A stretch of DNA of 64,000 nt from Blasia pusilla (taxonomy: Eukaryota; Marchantiophyta; Marchantiopsida; Blasiales). The position numbers were made by a program, and so were the translations under genes. Below the pieces are notes generated by a model. That model was not told where the DNA came from. It saw only the letters and a list, made by a program, of their open reading frames with translations, and did no database searches. The DNA is taken from NCBI GenBank assembly GCA_050084515.1, contig CM114272.1, positions 868,001 through 932,000 of the forward strand, written 5' to 3'. Positions 1-11,119 of this stretch are shown here, one piece after another. How positions within the stretch are numbered: the stretch's first letter is position 1; every line of letters starts with the position of its first letter.

Positions 1-122
1 TCTACACCACACAACATCGATCTTCCCCACACACGGGTCGATCCACACATGTAAAAAACTCGACTCATACATATACATGGAGATCACACAACTGCCCCCT
101 AGTTGGCAGTTGGATCCCCCCA
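1..122 (-). repeat. Copy A terminal 'B' segment plus polypurine-like tract
   Basis: Positions 1-92 match the first part of the stand-alone unit at 16679-17287 and end at CACACAAC. Positions 93-122 follow with two G-runs on the sense strand separated by a short inverted repeat (TTGGCAGTTGGATCC region), a plausible polypurine tract. In a standard element a complete LTR beginning TGTCACATCT would follow the tract. Here only the far third of that LTR-like unit is present, as also seen in copies B and C. Confidence 0.6.
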
Positions 123-167
123 ACTCCACATAGAAAATATCACATCTCTCTGACATGACCTACTACC

Positions 168-643
168 CTATACACATCTCAGACACATCCATCGCCCCGT
201 GGGAACCCCACATCAAGAGGGGGGGTCAGACATGACATATGCTACCCTCGAGAACAACCATCACATACCAACATGGTGGTTGCACCCCTCGTAGATCCGC
301 ACAACATACACCTCAAGCCTGTAGGTACCACTGCCAAGCTCGGATCCACCGTCCCATCTACATTCGGAAGATGACATGGCGCACAATTACGCACATGATC
401 CTACCAAACCATACCATCCCGTCCCTCCAACATGAGGACTCCGGTCGGTAATACCTCGCGCACACGTAGGATCGTGCGCCTTGTAGTGACATCTAGCGTC
501 GTGGGTGCCGCCTGCTGCAAATACACGTAATCTCCATGATGAAACCTCCTAATCCCTGTATGATAACCTCCTCCACGAATGGTCGCGTACCTCAATCTAT
601 CTCTATGTTGGGCAATAGCTAAGTTCTCAAAGGCCATAGGCAT
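168..643 (-). pseudogene. Copy A integrase C-terminal region with PHD finger (broken)
   Basis: Positions 401-643 encode the integrase C-terminal region, with the GDYVYLQQA and LMLEGRDGM stretches typical of the post-catalytic domain of Ty3 integrases. It continues into a PHD finger. Cysteine pairs CMLC (about 299-310) and CDGC are intact here, and the last pair is WMCLRC followed by V and a TAG stop at 168-170. The conserved Trp before the zinc-binding His is a TAG stop, and two extra bases after the PPLDV stretch shift the frame. Copy B has the Trp and His but has lost the CDGC cysteines, so the two copies together define a canonical C4HC3 finger. Chromoviruses carry a chromodomain at this place; a PHD finger is the unusual point. 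Confidence 0.8.
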
Positions 644-1690
644 AACTCTATGAAAAACCTCAGCCCTCTAAGAACATGCTTGTACCCACACATCTGGATC
701 ATCAAGATCTAACACCTCCACCATGCCATGTCGAATCGCTGCAAGTAAATCTGGCTCTCTCCCAAAGAGCAAAAGGTACGGTGAAAATGACGCCAAGGAT
801 GCCTGCCGACTAAAGCGATAACCCATAGCCAACCATGGCAATTGTAGGTCCCACTCCCTCAACTGTCCCCGCTGCAAGCCATACTTGCGCAATCCTCTCT
901 TCACTGTCTGTACCACTCTCTCGGCCAACCCATCCGCCTCAGGATGATCTCTGGACGTGGTGCAGTGATCAATCAGCGCCTGATCACACAAGGCTTGAAA
1001 CTCTCCCCTGAACTCGGTACCCTGGTCAGTCAACACCTCCGCCGGTGCACCAAAGTGACTAAGCACACGATCTAGAAACGCATAATTTGTTCCTCGCTTC
1101 GCCTTGTCGGTAGTGCCACCAACTCTATCCACTTGGAGAAATGCTCCACCATGACCAACACGTACCTATGATGACGCCCCGTCAATGGCAAAGGTCCCGC
1201 AAAGTCTAAACTCCACCGATAACATAAACCCATAATCGGCAAAGGATGTAATTGCGGAGTGGGAGCATTGAAGGATGCTCGCACTCTGTCGCATACCATA
1301 CATCTGGCCAAAAATTGTTGTATCCCAGTATGCATGCCGCGCCACCAATACTGAACCTGGAGTAAGCTGTAAGTACGCTTTACTCCAAAATATCCCAACT
1401 CCTTATGGGCATGTCGCACTACACGTGCTCGTTGGGAAGGATGAGGTACCACTCATATCCTACCATCTCCCCATACCCGCAAAATGTGAGTCCCCTCCCA
1501 CCTGAACCTCCTAGCTCTCTGTAGGATCCGATCCCGCTCCCTAGCACTCATTGTACTCGCTATGACGCTTGTGCACAAGAACTCCACAACCTCCACGTCG
1601 TCAGGGATATCACGACCACCTGTCGCCTCTTCACTAACCTCCGGATCCAAAGACTCATCATCCAACCCCACCACTGGAGTCATCACCTAT
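644..1690 (-). pseudogene. Copy A integrase (zinc-binding and DDE core), frameshifted
   Basis: The integrase N-terminal HHCC zinc site is visible (HAHKELGYFGVKRTY, then CMVCDRV). The first catalytic Asp lies in LDFAGPLPLTG, the second in DQGTEFRGEF, and the catalytic Glu in GLAERVVQTV. It inserts the cDNA into the genome. The DDE triad rules out a tyrosine-recombinase (DIRS) element despite the odd termini. The frame is broken near 1070-1135, between the first and second catalytic Asp, where copy B and the extra fragment at 48347-48586 read through a sequence resembling ASEGTTYAFLD. An N-terminal spacer (1453-1686) is rich in acidic residues. Confidence 0.85.
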
Positions 1691-1699
1691 GGCTGACCT

Positions 1700-2151
1700 G
1701 CCATAGTCAACCAACAATAATAGGCAGATGCATGCCAACCGGGCACCATCTCCTCATCACTCTCTCCGTGCCATCGATCTCATGTGTCATCTCTCTGACT
1801 CGGACATGGGTTACGACTCAACCCATCCGCATCCTAGTTCAGCCGACCTGGCTTATGTACCACCTCAAACTCATACTTCTGTAGTAATACAGCCCACTTG
1901 GCAAGCTTTCCGTTAGCTTGTCGGACTCCATCAACCACCTCAACGGTGATAAGTGTGAAAGGGTTTCCAAATGAATAGCACCTGAAATGTGCCACGGCCC
2001 ACACTGCAGCCAAGAAATCTCCCTCGTAGGAGTTTTACTTCACCTCTGCAATGTTGTTCGATCGGCTCGCGTAAGCCACAACGAACTCCCTCTCCTCGTC
2101 ATCCCTCTGAGTAAGCACTGCTCCTAAACCCAACATGCTCCAATCCGTATG
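1700..2151 (-). pseudogene. Copy A RNase H, degraded
   Basis: This stretch aligns with the copy B RNase H frame at 41392-41826 (there [16 protein letters not shown] and ITDHQPLRWL), but multiple small indels and substitutions leave no long frame. RNase H removes the RNA strand of the RNA/cDNA hybrid. The assignment rests on position between RT and integrase and on base-level similarity to copy B. Confidence 0.7.
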
Positions 2152-3170
2152 TTATTGGAATGGGCGACCCCTAACCATTCTCTGTAAAATGGGTGAGGAG
2201 GTCAACCTGTCCTTGAGCTCTTGAAATGTTTGCTCCTGATCATCTCCCCACAACCAAACCTGATCAAGTCTCGTCAACAAGGTCAAAGACTTTGCGATCG
2301 TACTAAAACCCTTGACATACCGTTGATAGAAGTTCGCCAATCCAAGAAATGCTCGGACTTGACTAACATATGTAGGGCGTGGAATCTGCGCAATAGCCTC
2401 TACCTTCGTCTGTTGAACGCCTGGATGTAACTTCAATCCATGTAACTATAATCGCTGAAACACCTCCTCCAAGTGTCGCTCATGCTCCTCAACCGTGGAA
2501 CTCAAGATAAGAATATCATCTATGTAACATCGTACAAAATCCAAGCCAACCAGAATCCTATCCATCACTCTCTGAAACTTTGCAGGCGCGTTCTTCAACC
2601 CAAATGGAAAGAACCGCCACTGATACAAGAAATCTCTCCCGAACCGATCTATCCCCCAGAATGTTGTCTTCTCCCTGTCCTCCAACCTGATAGGAAGTTG
2701 ATGATAGCTAGCACAGAGATCTAAAGTACTGAAGATCTTCGCATGTCCTACTGCATCAAAGATCTCCTCAGGAGTAGGCATGGCATACCGATCTGACCTC
2801 GTCTGTCGGTTGATAGGATGGTAATCTCCACACATCCGCCTATCCGTCCAATTGCCATACATATCCTTCTTTTCCGGCATGACTATGGCAGATGCATACT
2901 CCCCATGTGATAACTCCACAAGTCCTGCCTCCAACAAGTCCTAACTCCTACTATGAATCAAGGCTCGCTCTATATCAGAATACCTGTAGGGTTGACGAAA
3001 GATCGGCGTATCACTAGCCAACTCAATCCGTATCCCAGGACCCTTCAGCGTACCTAAGTCTGTCATACTGAAGGCAAAACAACTGACATATCCTCTCAGA
3101 AACCTATGAACTCGCCGTCGCTCTCCTCCTATCAACTTGAGACCTATCACAGGCTCCCAAGTCTCCATCG
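2152..3170 (-). pseudogene. Copy A reverse transcriptase, with a 66-bp deletion
   Basis: Ty3-type RT. Sense order is VIGLKLIGGERRRVHRF (N-terminal part, 3000-3168), WTDRRMCGDYHPINRQTRSD, FSTLDLCASYHQLPIR, FFPFGLKNAPAKFQRVMDRI and the catalytic box CYIDDILILSS, then LANFYQRYVKGF and the thumb/connection. The YIDD catalytic pair is intact, whereas copy B has N in place of Y. After LKLHP the 22 residues found in copy B (DKCRFFHELIEYLG onward) are missing, an in-frame 66-bp deletion near 2421-2424. A stop lies at 2938-2940. It copies element RNA into DNA. Confidence 0.9.
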
Positions 3171-3299
3171 TGACCTCACTCGGAGAGGATGCAACCTCTG
3201 GCTTTGGTTGCTATGTAGCAACCTAGCCACCTCCGCAACAGCCACTCCACTCTGACCTTCTACACCATGCTCCACATCCAAAAAATGAACATGTACTAC

Positions 3300-4600
3300 T
3301 CTACCCGCCTTCGCAATCTCTACTCGAACGACATCCCAGGAAGTCCATGGGTGCCAATGCTTGTACAGACCTTGTAGGAAATGGTCCAACTCGTGGACGT
3401 GACGGGATGGATGACACTCGCATCCGTCTCTGCTCAGCCATACCTAGGCTGACTATCCATGTGAGACAGTTGGGGTCCATCACCTGCCCCAACACCTGTC
3501 TCCAGGATGCCTCAATCATCCCTGGCACCGCCGTAGTACCGGTAGCGAACCCCATGGCGCGCTCGCGCTCATTTGCTGTAGGCTCCTCCAATGCTCCTCC
3601 GGTCACCTCATCCCAAATCATGCCTGACCCTCCTTGACGAAAGGCATGGGATGCTGGAAAGCTCACCAACGTAGGTAAGGTTGCCTCAACTCCCCCACCC
3701 TATTGGCCATGGCCAACGATCGTCTATCATCACGTGTCACCACTTGAGATCGACGCCCTGAGCCCAAAATAGCATCCATTGTGAGATGTGGTGCTCTCTG
3801 GACTCCATCGTATGCTCGACTCAGTACCTCTGATGGTATCAGGTTCGTCCACCATAGTCGTGGACGATGAGCACGTGACCCAACTCTCGCCGCATCTTAT
3901 AACACAGCAAGTCCCAACCAGGACCTCACCTGATGTACACTCGTCATCACACGTGCACAAGTGTCTCCCAACAACAACACATTCTCCAAAATGTACGTCG
4001 AAGAACATGTCTGACTATCCTGCAAGTGTCGTACTACTCGCAGCATCTCCCAAAACATCCTTGACCTCACATCTTGCAATCCAAATCCTCGGCCAGCTGA
4101 TGAATGACCCTGACATGGCCATCCAAAAATCACCAAATGAATGGTGCCAACTCTATCCAGATCCTATGCCCCCACCAATGAGATGTCGCGGGTAGTGTAT
4201 GCTGATATCCCCGTACTGCAGATACCGGCAACAACCCAGGATACCTCTGGACCAATCTCGCCACGTGACGTAATGATACTCGCAGCGCGGTCTCATCTCT
4301 CTCCACATAAAGGTATTGATGCACCCGTATGCCTCCTGCAATACTGCAGCCAATCTGGTGCTAATCCCTCCGAAGAGATCTAACACCCTAATACCCTCCT
4401 CTGGGCACTGCCACACAATGGGTGTGGCATCTAGTGGGGTCAATGTCTCCACTCCAAGAGCCCAATCGCCACGTGATTCTCGCTGCTCTGGGATAAAAAC
4501 ATGACTCCACGCGTGCCTCACGAGGTGTCGGAACTCCTCTGTAGCTCTCGAGTCGTACCCCACAATGGTGAAGAGGTCTCGCCAACATGGGAAGAGACAC
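3300..4600 (-). pseudogene. Copy A C5-cytosine DNA methyltransferase domain within pol, frameshifted
   Basis: A methyltransferase sits between protease and RT. Motif I is RVLDLFGGIST (about 4389-4365). Motif IV is WPCQGHSSAGRGFGLQD (near 4120). Motif VI is ILENVLLLGD. Motif VIII is ARVGSRAHRPRLWW. Motif X is RQVLGQVMDPNCLTWIVSLG (about 3500-3440). Spacing and the DA-x-V-x(3)-AHR-x-R stretch match the DNMT3/DRM group rather than DNMT1 or CMT. It would transfer methyl groups to cytosine C5. Copy A loses one base just after motif I, shifting the frame, and is shifted again before motif IV. In the target-recognition segment it keeps Ser codons where copy B has stops. Reading A and B together, no catalytic motif is missing. 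Confidence 0.88.
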
Positions 4601-4774
4601 TCGCCATGGCGTGTCTCTCTGTGGGACTATCCGCTACTGGGACATCCTCCGCATGTGCGTTCCCCTCCAACAACTCTCATGGCCGGCTAACACTACCTGT
4701 GAAAGCTGCCAACGTGGTCATAGACTCGCCTTGTGATCGACCACTTTGTCCCGCAAACTACACGGGTAATTGAC

Positions 4775-5410
4775 TCATCCGGCCGTCACCTGACCGCCAC
4801 CCTGGCCGATAAGCAACGGTCTCCTCCCAGAAGTCAGGATGAATCTTAGGGGATATAATATTTTACTCCCCACCAACACATCGTATGACTCAGCTGGTGT
4901 CGTAATCGCACGTGTGCGCACCATAGCACTATCCGTCGTATGCTCTGGCTGGACTCTGACAACTATCTCCTGTCGAGTCATACACTGCGTGGGTGACACG
5001 CCCCCAATCGAGGTCTGTATCTGGAAGGGACAAGGCTCAATATCGGCCTTCCGTAACCCCAACGCTAAACACGCCGCCTTCCCTAACATCAAGGGTTGCG
5101 CTCCCAAATCAAGTACGACGCGCTGCGGGTGGTATATTGTCCCCGTCAGACTAACCAAGCAAAATACTCCAGCTCGGTTATCCAATTACACTACTCCAAG
5201 TGTCACCACTACTCGCTCTATGGCCGGTTTAGCTGGCATATCTACCAACTTCTTCGCCGCCGCATGCCATGACTCTGTGGGGAACGTCCCGAGCACCGGC
5301 TCTGAGGGCAAGTCCACCACCTCCTCAACTACCTCTGAACAAGAAGCAGTCACCTCTCCATGCTCACACAATGTGGTGGTCAGCCAGAACACCTCAAGCT
5401 GGTCCAACTC
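4775..5410 (-). pseudogene. Copy A aspartic protease domain, active site altered
   Basis: Retropepsin-like region aligned with copy B. The flap-side and C-terminal landmarks are SIGGVSPTQCMTRQEIVVRV and ESYDVLVGSKILYP. The active-site triplet that reads DSG in copy B reads DLG here, which should inactivate it. It would normally cut the Gag-Pol precursor. A frame break separates the N-terminal part (5186-5407) from the rest. The protease is followed directly by the linker that leads into the methyltransferase. Confidence 0.8.
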
Positions 5411-5459
5411 CCAACGTCGCCAACTCTATGGCAAAAAATAGTGGAGTTTGACTCACTCT

Positions 5460-7240
5460 AGTGGCCACCTCCAACACTATGGTCGACAATGACTCCACTC
5501 GAGCCGGAATAGGAGTGGTCACTCCAACTCCTCATGACGTCGATATAGGTGCCTGAGCTATAGGCACCGCTGGTCGTCGAGGCACCATCGATGGTGTGTG
5601 TAGTGCCTCGACAATGTGAATGATTGTGGAACCCTGGCCTGCCGCCCATCGGTCCCCTCTGGTGGGTCAATCTCAACTCCACCTCTCGGTGGCTCGGTGC
5701 CTCTTGGAGCACCCCGAGTCACCACTACAGCTCCCTCAACCTGGGCTGCACTACACATAAACCCAATTCTGGCAAGATCCTCACGCGGATGAGGGTAAGA
5801 GGTAGAAGTTGGAGTCACACTAGTTGCTTGCAGCTCCGTGCCTTCCCTAAGCTGCATCATCGTCATGGCAGCAATCCTCTGCTCCAAGTGATCGATGCGT
5901 GAGAGAAGTGCCGGCTCTTGTGCTCCTACTCCATCTCCTCTGCCTAGTGGTGGTCCTCTACCACCACGAACACGAAGGACTCCCCGACCTCCTCCACGAC
6001 GACCGTCCCCAGGCCCTCGGCCTACCTCTGGACGTGCCTCTCGACGAAGGTCAAAACACCTATCCCTAGTGTGACCATATCTGTGGCAATAGTCACACTG
6101 TTGTTGTGGTGGGGCCATCCTCTGCGGCTCTTGAGCAATCAAAGGCGCTCGTGGTCCTCGCCCATGCTATGGGCAGTCTCTCTGCCTATGGCCCCCTCCA
6201 CACGTCCAACAAGACCACATCGGTCCCTATTGGGCAACATATGTAGGTACGGGTCGTTGACTCATAGGCTCACAGTACCTGCCCTGCTCCCGTGGTACTG
6301 GTGCTCGCTGTGGCACCTATGGGGTCACCGTCGCTCGTGGACCCGTCGACTCTCAAGAAAATCTAGCGGTCACTACCTGCTCCTCACTCATGTTGAGCTC
6401 AATACGCTCAGAGAACTCAAAGACCACCTTCAATGTGGGCTTCGTTGTGTGAATCAACACCGCATCTGGGACTCTCCTCCGTAGTTCTCAGTCCAGAACC
6501 CCGCACCAATACTGGACTGACTGTGCCTCAGTCACTCCATACGTAGCAATAATCAGCCTCCTCATGCGCATAAATGCCTCTCTCAGACTCTCACCTGATC
6601 ATCGCTGAAAATCGTGTAGACTCTTCAGCTTGTCGGTGTGTACGCCCTGGTAGCTCTTCCCCAACTGTCGGAAGAACTCCACCATGGGGCTGAAGCTCGG
6701 TGGCCCTCTACCACCAGAGGTCTCTCCCACATCGCCTATCTCACTGCCCTCCTCTCCATCTAGTCTCCGGGATGATGGTGTGGGTCTCTCTCCTCTCACA
6801 ATCCCATCATATGCCTCGCGACCACTAGTGGACACATACCCTGGAGCCCAATACATCCTCCAGGCATCGATCTCTACTGAATATAGTGATCAAAACTCCA
6901 TGTAGTCATCCATCGGAGGACCCTCCAAGTGCGTTGGAACAACCCCTTCCATGCCATGAAAGGGTTGAACGGTGTCGAGGTCCGTATCTCCTAGAAGTCG
7001 CACCACGTGTCGAACTCATGGATAAAATCATCTAAGTCGATGGTGCCTACTGCACCCAAGAAACGACGCATGCCCCGATGGCCCATGTCGTCCATCTCCT
7101 GCCAAGTAATACTGTCTCCGTCTGCGATCTCGTCACCAAACCCAGTGTCTAGTGATGACGATCCTACCACGGATAGATGTCGAGGTAGCTCCTCACTGGT
7201 AACCCCTCGGTATCTTACTCCATTCCATGCCACACCACTA
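5460..7240 (-). pseudogene. Copy A gag (capsid and nucleocapsid)
   Basis: Capsid-like region starting near GVRYRGVTSEELPRHLS (7230), then TIDLDDFIHEFDTWCDF, a retrotransposon-gag helix region (FFRQLGKSYQGVHTDKLKSL, RMRRLIIATYG) and two nucleocapsid zinc knuckles: CWTC-type (about 6200) and CDYCHRYGHTRDRC (about 6097-6056). A basic Gly/Arg-rich stretch follows. Breaks include CAG to TAG after TWCDF and TGG to TGA after DDYMEF (about 6890); the second is shared with copy B, while copy C keeps TGG. Gag runs into protease in the same frame (RVSQ-TPLFFAIELATLG), so the family has a single Gag-Pol frame. The true start codon is not certain. Confidence 0.85.
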
Positions 7241-9312
7241 CTACTGCTCGTACTACCCCGTTCTTCCGAACTCTAGAAGAACGCCGTGATGATAAACCCT
7301 GTCTCACCCGCTCAAGCACTCAGACTCACCGAGAGTCTCCCACACGCCTCACTAGCTCACCTATGCTAGCGTCAATCCCATGATGACACACCCGGCCTCA
7401 CGCACACTCAATACTCGGGTTACCATGAGCCTCCCAATTGACTCACCTAACCTAGCGACACTCTCGAGTCATACATGCGACCCCTCACGCGGCAACCGCC
7501 GTATATCCACCAACATGATACACATGAATAGAATCTGCACTCGTCACCATCTCTGCACCCACCTAGCACCAGCTACTACCTGATACCCAACACTCTCAAT
7601 CACACACGAAAAGTGTGGGAAAAGGGACTCGAATGGGTAACCTGATCACACCCTCCAACCTACGGCCTCGTCAACACGCACTCCCCCACGTGATATGACA
7701 ACCTCCGCAACACGACACTCTCCTCAACCAACACGTCAATCCTCCGGATCAACATCGGCATGTGTGTCTCCATCACAATCCTCGCACCCACAGTTGGTGA
7801 AGAACTACCAAGTCGACCCCCAAATCGACTTGCAATGACTGACGTCGCAAATTGTGGGTATAACTCACCTGTGGGCCTCCCCAAAGTGCGGGGCCTTCGC
7901 CGCCCGTCCGCGCCCTTCCACCCGTCGCCGCCCTTCTACCCGTCCGTGCCCTAACCCTAGCTCTAGACCCCTAGCTAGCCGCTTTAACTTGACAGCCTCC
8001 CGGCGGCTGCAAGACTCAAACCTGCTCTTTTCTTCTCTCTCCCGACACCCCTCACTTGCGTACACCGACGCCCCACCACACATGTCGTGCGCCTACTCTC
8101 CTTGAACGTTAATCTTGTTTGTTGCGGAAGCGTGCGTTCAGTAGGTCACGCTCTCAACGCTGATCTGCATCCAAACACGCACTTTGGTTAGTCGGGTCTT
8201 GGATCAATCAGCGGGATTACTTTCCGAGTTCTCATCTCGGACTCCCTTCAAGCTCAACCTTCCTAGTTTCACGGTTTCCAACACGGGCAAGTCTCGAAAG
8301 ACTTGGGACAGACTTTCTGCTCGGTTCAGGAACCTGAAACGGCGTTTTTCGCGCCTAGCGGTTCCAACTGTCCGATGAACATCCAATGAGTTCCTCACCA
8401 AGACTCGCACGAAGTGAATCTCGGGTTGGAATCCAAGTGTGGCGTACAAAGTCCACTCCCTTGGATCAGGTTTGGGTTTCGGGTTTCCGCGCCAAACTCC
8501 CGTGCCTCTGAAACGCCGTTTGGCGCCCAAAGTGGGGTTTCATTTCCCGATACATCTCAGAGAAGGTACTCCCCTTACTAGTACTTCTGGGGATATCCGG
8601 GGCCCCCTACATTTAGGGAAAGACACCCGGGCCTCTCCAATTGGCCCTCAATCTGATTGCTCTCTCAATCGTTTTTGGCCAATATCTCAGCCTGTACTTA
8701 TTCAGTTTTCTGAGATCTTTGGTGCGTTGGAAGCTTCTCAAGATCAGCTTTCCAACGCGCCCTTACTTGTCCCCAACGCATCTTGGAGCTCAACGTTATG
8801 GTCCTAAACACAGTCAGATTCTCCCAAACGCTAGTCGTGTTCCAAACTGGTTCTCACCTCTTTGGCAACCAACCTCCCAAGACTCAACTCACCTCAAGTC
8901 TCGGTTCGTGTTTGGTCTAGGTTTCCTGGTCGCAACCACTAACGCATGAAAGGCACAACTCTGTTCCGCGTTTCGTCTCTTAGACTTTTCCAAGAGACTC
9001 TTCCAAACGCCTCTCCAAAGCGCAAACCTCGCAGCGTGAGTTCCTTTGAGTTCTGATGTTTCGCTTGGCGCGTATTTGGTGTTGTTTGGTTATGAGGGTC
9101 GCGACAACACACTACACTCGGCTGTTGTCCCCCATCAATCCGCACCAGAAAAATCTAAGAAAAATGGACAGCGCTTCCGCCCACGACCTTCCAAATAGAA
9201 AAATGACAAACACCCGCAACACAAACGTCTCCAGGGGCTCCCGACCAAGGCAACTCGTTTGCCTACCTGCAAACAACGAATTCCCATCAGCCCCCTGACA
9301 TCTTTCTCATGT
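7241..9312 (-). other. Copy A untranslated leader (contains a nested solo LTR)
   Basis: About 1.05 kb of leader once the solo LTR at 8083-9106 is removed. It aligns patchily with the leader of copy C (the GGCTGTCAAG / CAGCCG block at 7995-8015 matches 22020-22050). It contains a C-rich imperfect tandem motif resembling CGCCCTTCCACCCGTC at 7898-7950, and next to the promoter segment half of a hairpin (AGGCAA / TTGCCT) that is perfect in copy C. I could not identify a convincing tRNA primer site. No protein gene is supported here. Confidence 0.6.
8083..9106. mobile_element. Solo LTR S1, 1024 bp, with 5-bp target duplication
   Basis: Starts TGTCGTGCGCC and ends GGGTCGCGACA (TG...CA). It is flanked on both sides by ACACA (8078-8082 and 9107-9111). 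A diverged relative at 51249-52218 has the same start, the same GGTTATGAGGGTCGCGA ending and shared internal blocks such as GATCTGCATCCAAACACGC. There is no internal coding region, so this is a solo LTR left by recombination of an unrelated LTR retrotransposon that inserted into the leader of copy A. Orientation cannot be decided. Confidence 0.85.
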
Positions 9313-9784
9313 AAAAACAAAGAGTAGTAAAAACGGCATACTCGGCCTAAAACTCCACTCCTCAATCTACATCAGCATATCGAGCCTCGTCCACCGTGTG
9401 CTATCAAGGAATCCGGACGCTAGCACCCTAGTCCTATCTCACACACATACAAGAGAGGTGCTCCAACGGCCCAACATGAGAAATATGGCTTAGGAAAGCC
9501 ACCTTCCTCTTATATAGGGTTGGGAAGAGCCAAAAGGCTCTTCCCTAAAAATAACCCTCCCTTGGTAACGGCAAGACAGTTACAGGGCGGATGACTAGGT
9601 CAACAAGTCACCCGGCTGTAGAAGACCTCAACATGAAAATTGGCAGAAACGACGTTCCTGACACAATGGACCTATCTTCAGCCTCATCCGACTTAGCGGG
9701 AAAAAGTTACACTCAAGATAGTCCGCTGGCTCCTACGCCCTATCCACGATAGATCTCGGCCTATCGGCTACCCAGATTGTGACA
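9313..9784 (-). promoter_or_regulatory. Copy A promoter-end 'A' segment (LTR-like U3/R part)
   Basis: Sense end begins TGTCACA and matches the A part of the stand-alone units. It holds a TATA box (TATATAAG on the sense strand, 9509-9516). About 10 nt upstream is a 10-bp hairpin, GGGAAGAGCC-AAAA-GGCTCTTCCC (about 9524-9547). Downstream is the remnant of a second hairpin that is perfect in copy B. The segment stops before the B part found in the stand-alone units and passes straight into leader sequence after CTCATG. It most likely drives transcription of the element. Confidence 0.7.
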
Positions 9785-10657
9785 TTCCTCACTGTAGAAA
9801 CAAAGTAAGACTAGGGAAAGGCAATCATATCTCTATGGAAGTGGACAAATTTCTTTTCCTTATTCTTCGACAACTTCCAAAATTCAAAATTGTCTAACCT
9901 ATTGTTGTTTTTAGTGTGGTTTTATTCAACTAGAAATATCTCTAAATGAAAAATTGATATTCTGGTTTAATGAAAACAAATATATTTTAAAAAAGGAAAA
10001 ATGAGAAAAGAAACAACCAAGTTTTTTTTTAGTGAGAATTTTTTAAACTATATGATTAAATTCTCATTTTAGGAAAAGAAAATTTTACCTAGTGTAACCC
10101 CTAAATCATTGTCTAGTTATGCATCCATGTTAATTTTTTTTCCAAAATCATGTAACAATGTTAAAGAAATTACTATAAGGTCTATATCTGGAAATTAATA
10201 AAAAAAAATTGTTGGAAGATCTATGCTATTGATGATGAAACTTTAAGATTCTCAATCATTAAGATATGACTCGAGATATGATTAAGATAAAAGTTCTTAC
10301 ACTCCACATTAAGATGTTTGTGCTAGTTATTTTCAATTAAAAATACTAGTGGCTATGCTCACAAAAGAAGTTTTTTGAATTAATTTAATTTTCTATATCG
10401 CCATATCTTTTAGATTGCAGCGAAGAATATCCGTGCAACATATCTAGGCAAATCAGACATCAACTTTGACAAATCAAGACCTATTGAGCATAAGGATAAA
10501 TTAAATGTGTAGGCTATCCCCTATTTTGGGTACAATTGACTTTCCTTTTGGGAAAAGTGCCCCTTGACCTACTATTGTAAGTTAGGGTTGATAAGGCAAT
10601 CTATGTATAGAAGTCATCAAGGAAGTTGCTCTGGGAAGGGAAAGAGAGTATATCCCA

Positions 10658-10706
<49 letters not shown>

Positions 10707-11119
10707 GGATCTCACAAACCTAATTTGTCATACTCCTTGCCTTGTGAGTAATTCAAGCCTGTCCCTATGAGAGTAGGTTGGGTTTCACATCATAGAGAGG
10801 TATGGAGCATGATTGCTTGTCGATTTCAGATTTTAGAAATATGAAATCTGATGTCTGACCATCCAACTATCCTACTAGCGGAATTCGATTGGGTGGAATC
10901 CTAGTTGTGTACCATACGTGCATCCTTGCCCCGCCATTAACCAACCCCCAAATTCAACCTTGCAACTTCAACTATGTTTTTGTGCTATTGACCGCCCTAG
11001 CCCATTTTTAGTTATCGAGATATGCGCTTTGTCCTACCTTGCTTCTTCCTACGACATCAGTCCAAGGATCCATACTACGTCCCACTTACCACGATATTAT
11101 GTCATTTGTGATCCTGTTG
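9785..11119. other. AT-rich spacer with an (AG)21 microsatellite
   Basis: No gene or element is recognisable. The stretch is AT-rich with several poly-A/T runs. A perfect AG dinucleotide run occupies 10661-10702. Small reading frames across it are low-complexity and unsupported. Confidence 0.6.
10661..10702. repeat. (AG)21 microsatellite
   Basis: Uninterrupted AG dinucleotide repeat, 42 bp. Confidence 0.99.

Larger units (their letters stand above)
1..9784 (-). mobile_element. Copy A: Ty3/gypsy retrotransposon encoding a DNA methyltransferase and PHD finger (left end cut by window)
   Basis: Read on the minus strand the order is promoter-end segment (9313-9784), leader, gag, protease, cytosine methyltransferase, reverse transcriptase, RNase H, DDE integrase, PHD finger, polypurine-like tract and a short terminal segment that runs off the window. 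The protease-RT-RNase H-integrase order identifies Ty3/gypsy. The coding region is about 7 kb and is broken by several stops and frameshifts, so this copy is not autonomous. Copy B aligns along the whole coding region, which lets each lesion be located. A 1-kb solo LTR of another family is nested in the leader. No flanking target duplication can be tested because the left end lies outside the window. Confidence 0.9.

Noticed and set aside
9110-9150. TGGTGCGGATTGATG (sense) in the copy A leader as a tRNA primer site, similar to TGGTGTGGATTGATC in copy C
   Set aside because: Only the first eight bases resemble a plant tRNA-Phe complement, it does not follow a TG...CA terminus, and copy B lacks the region.
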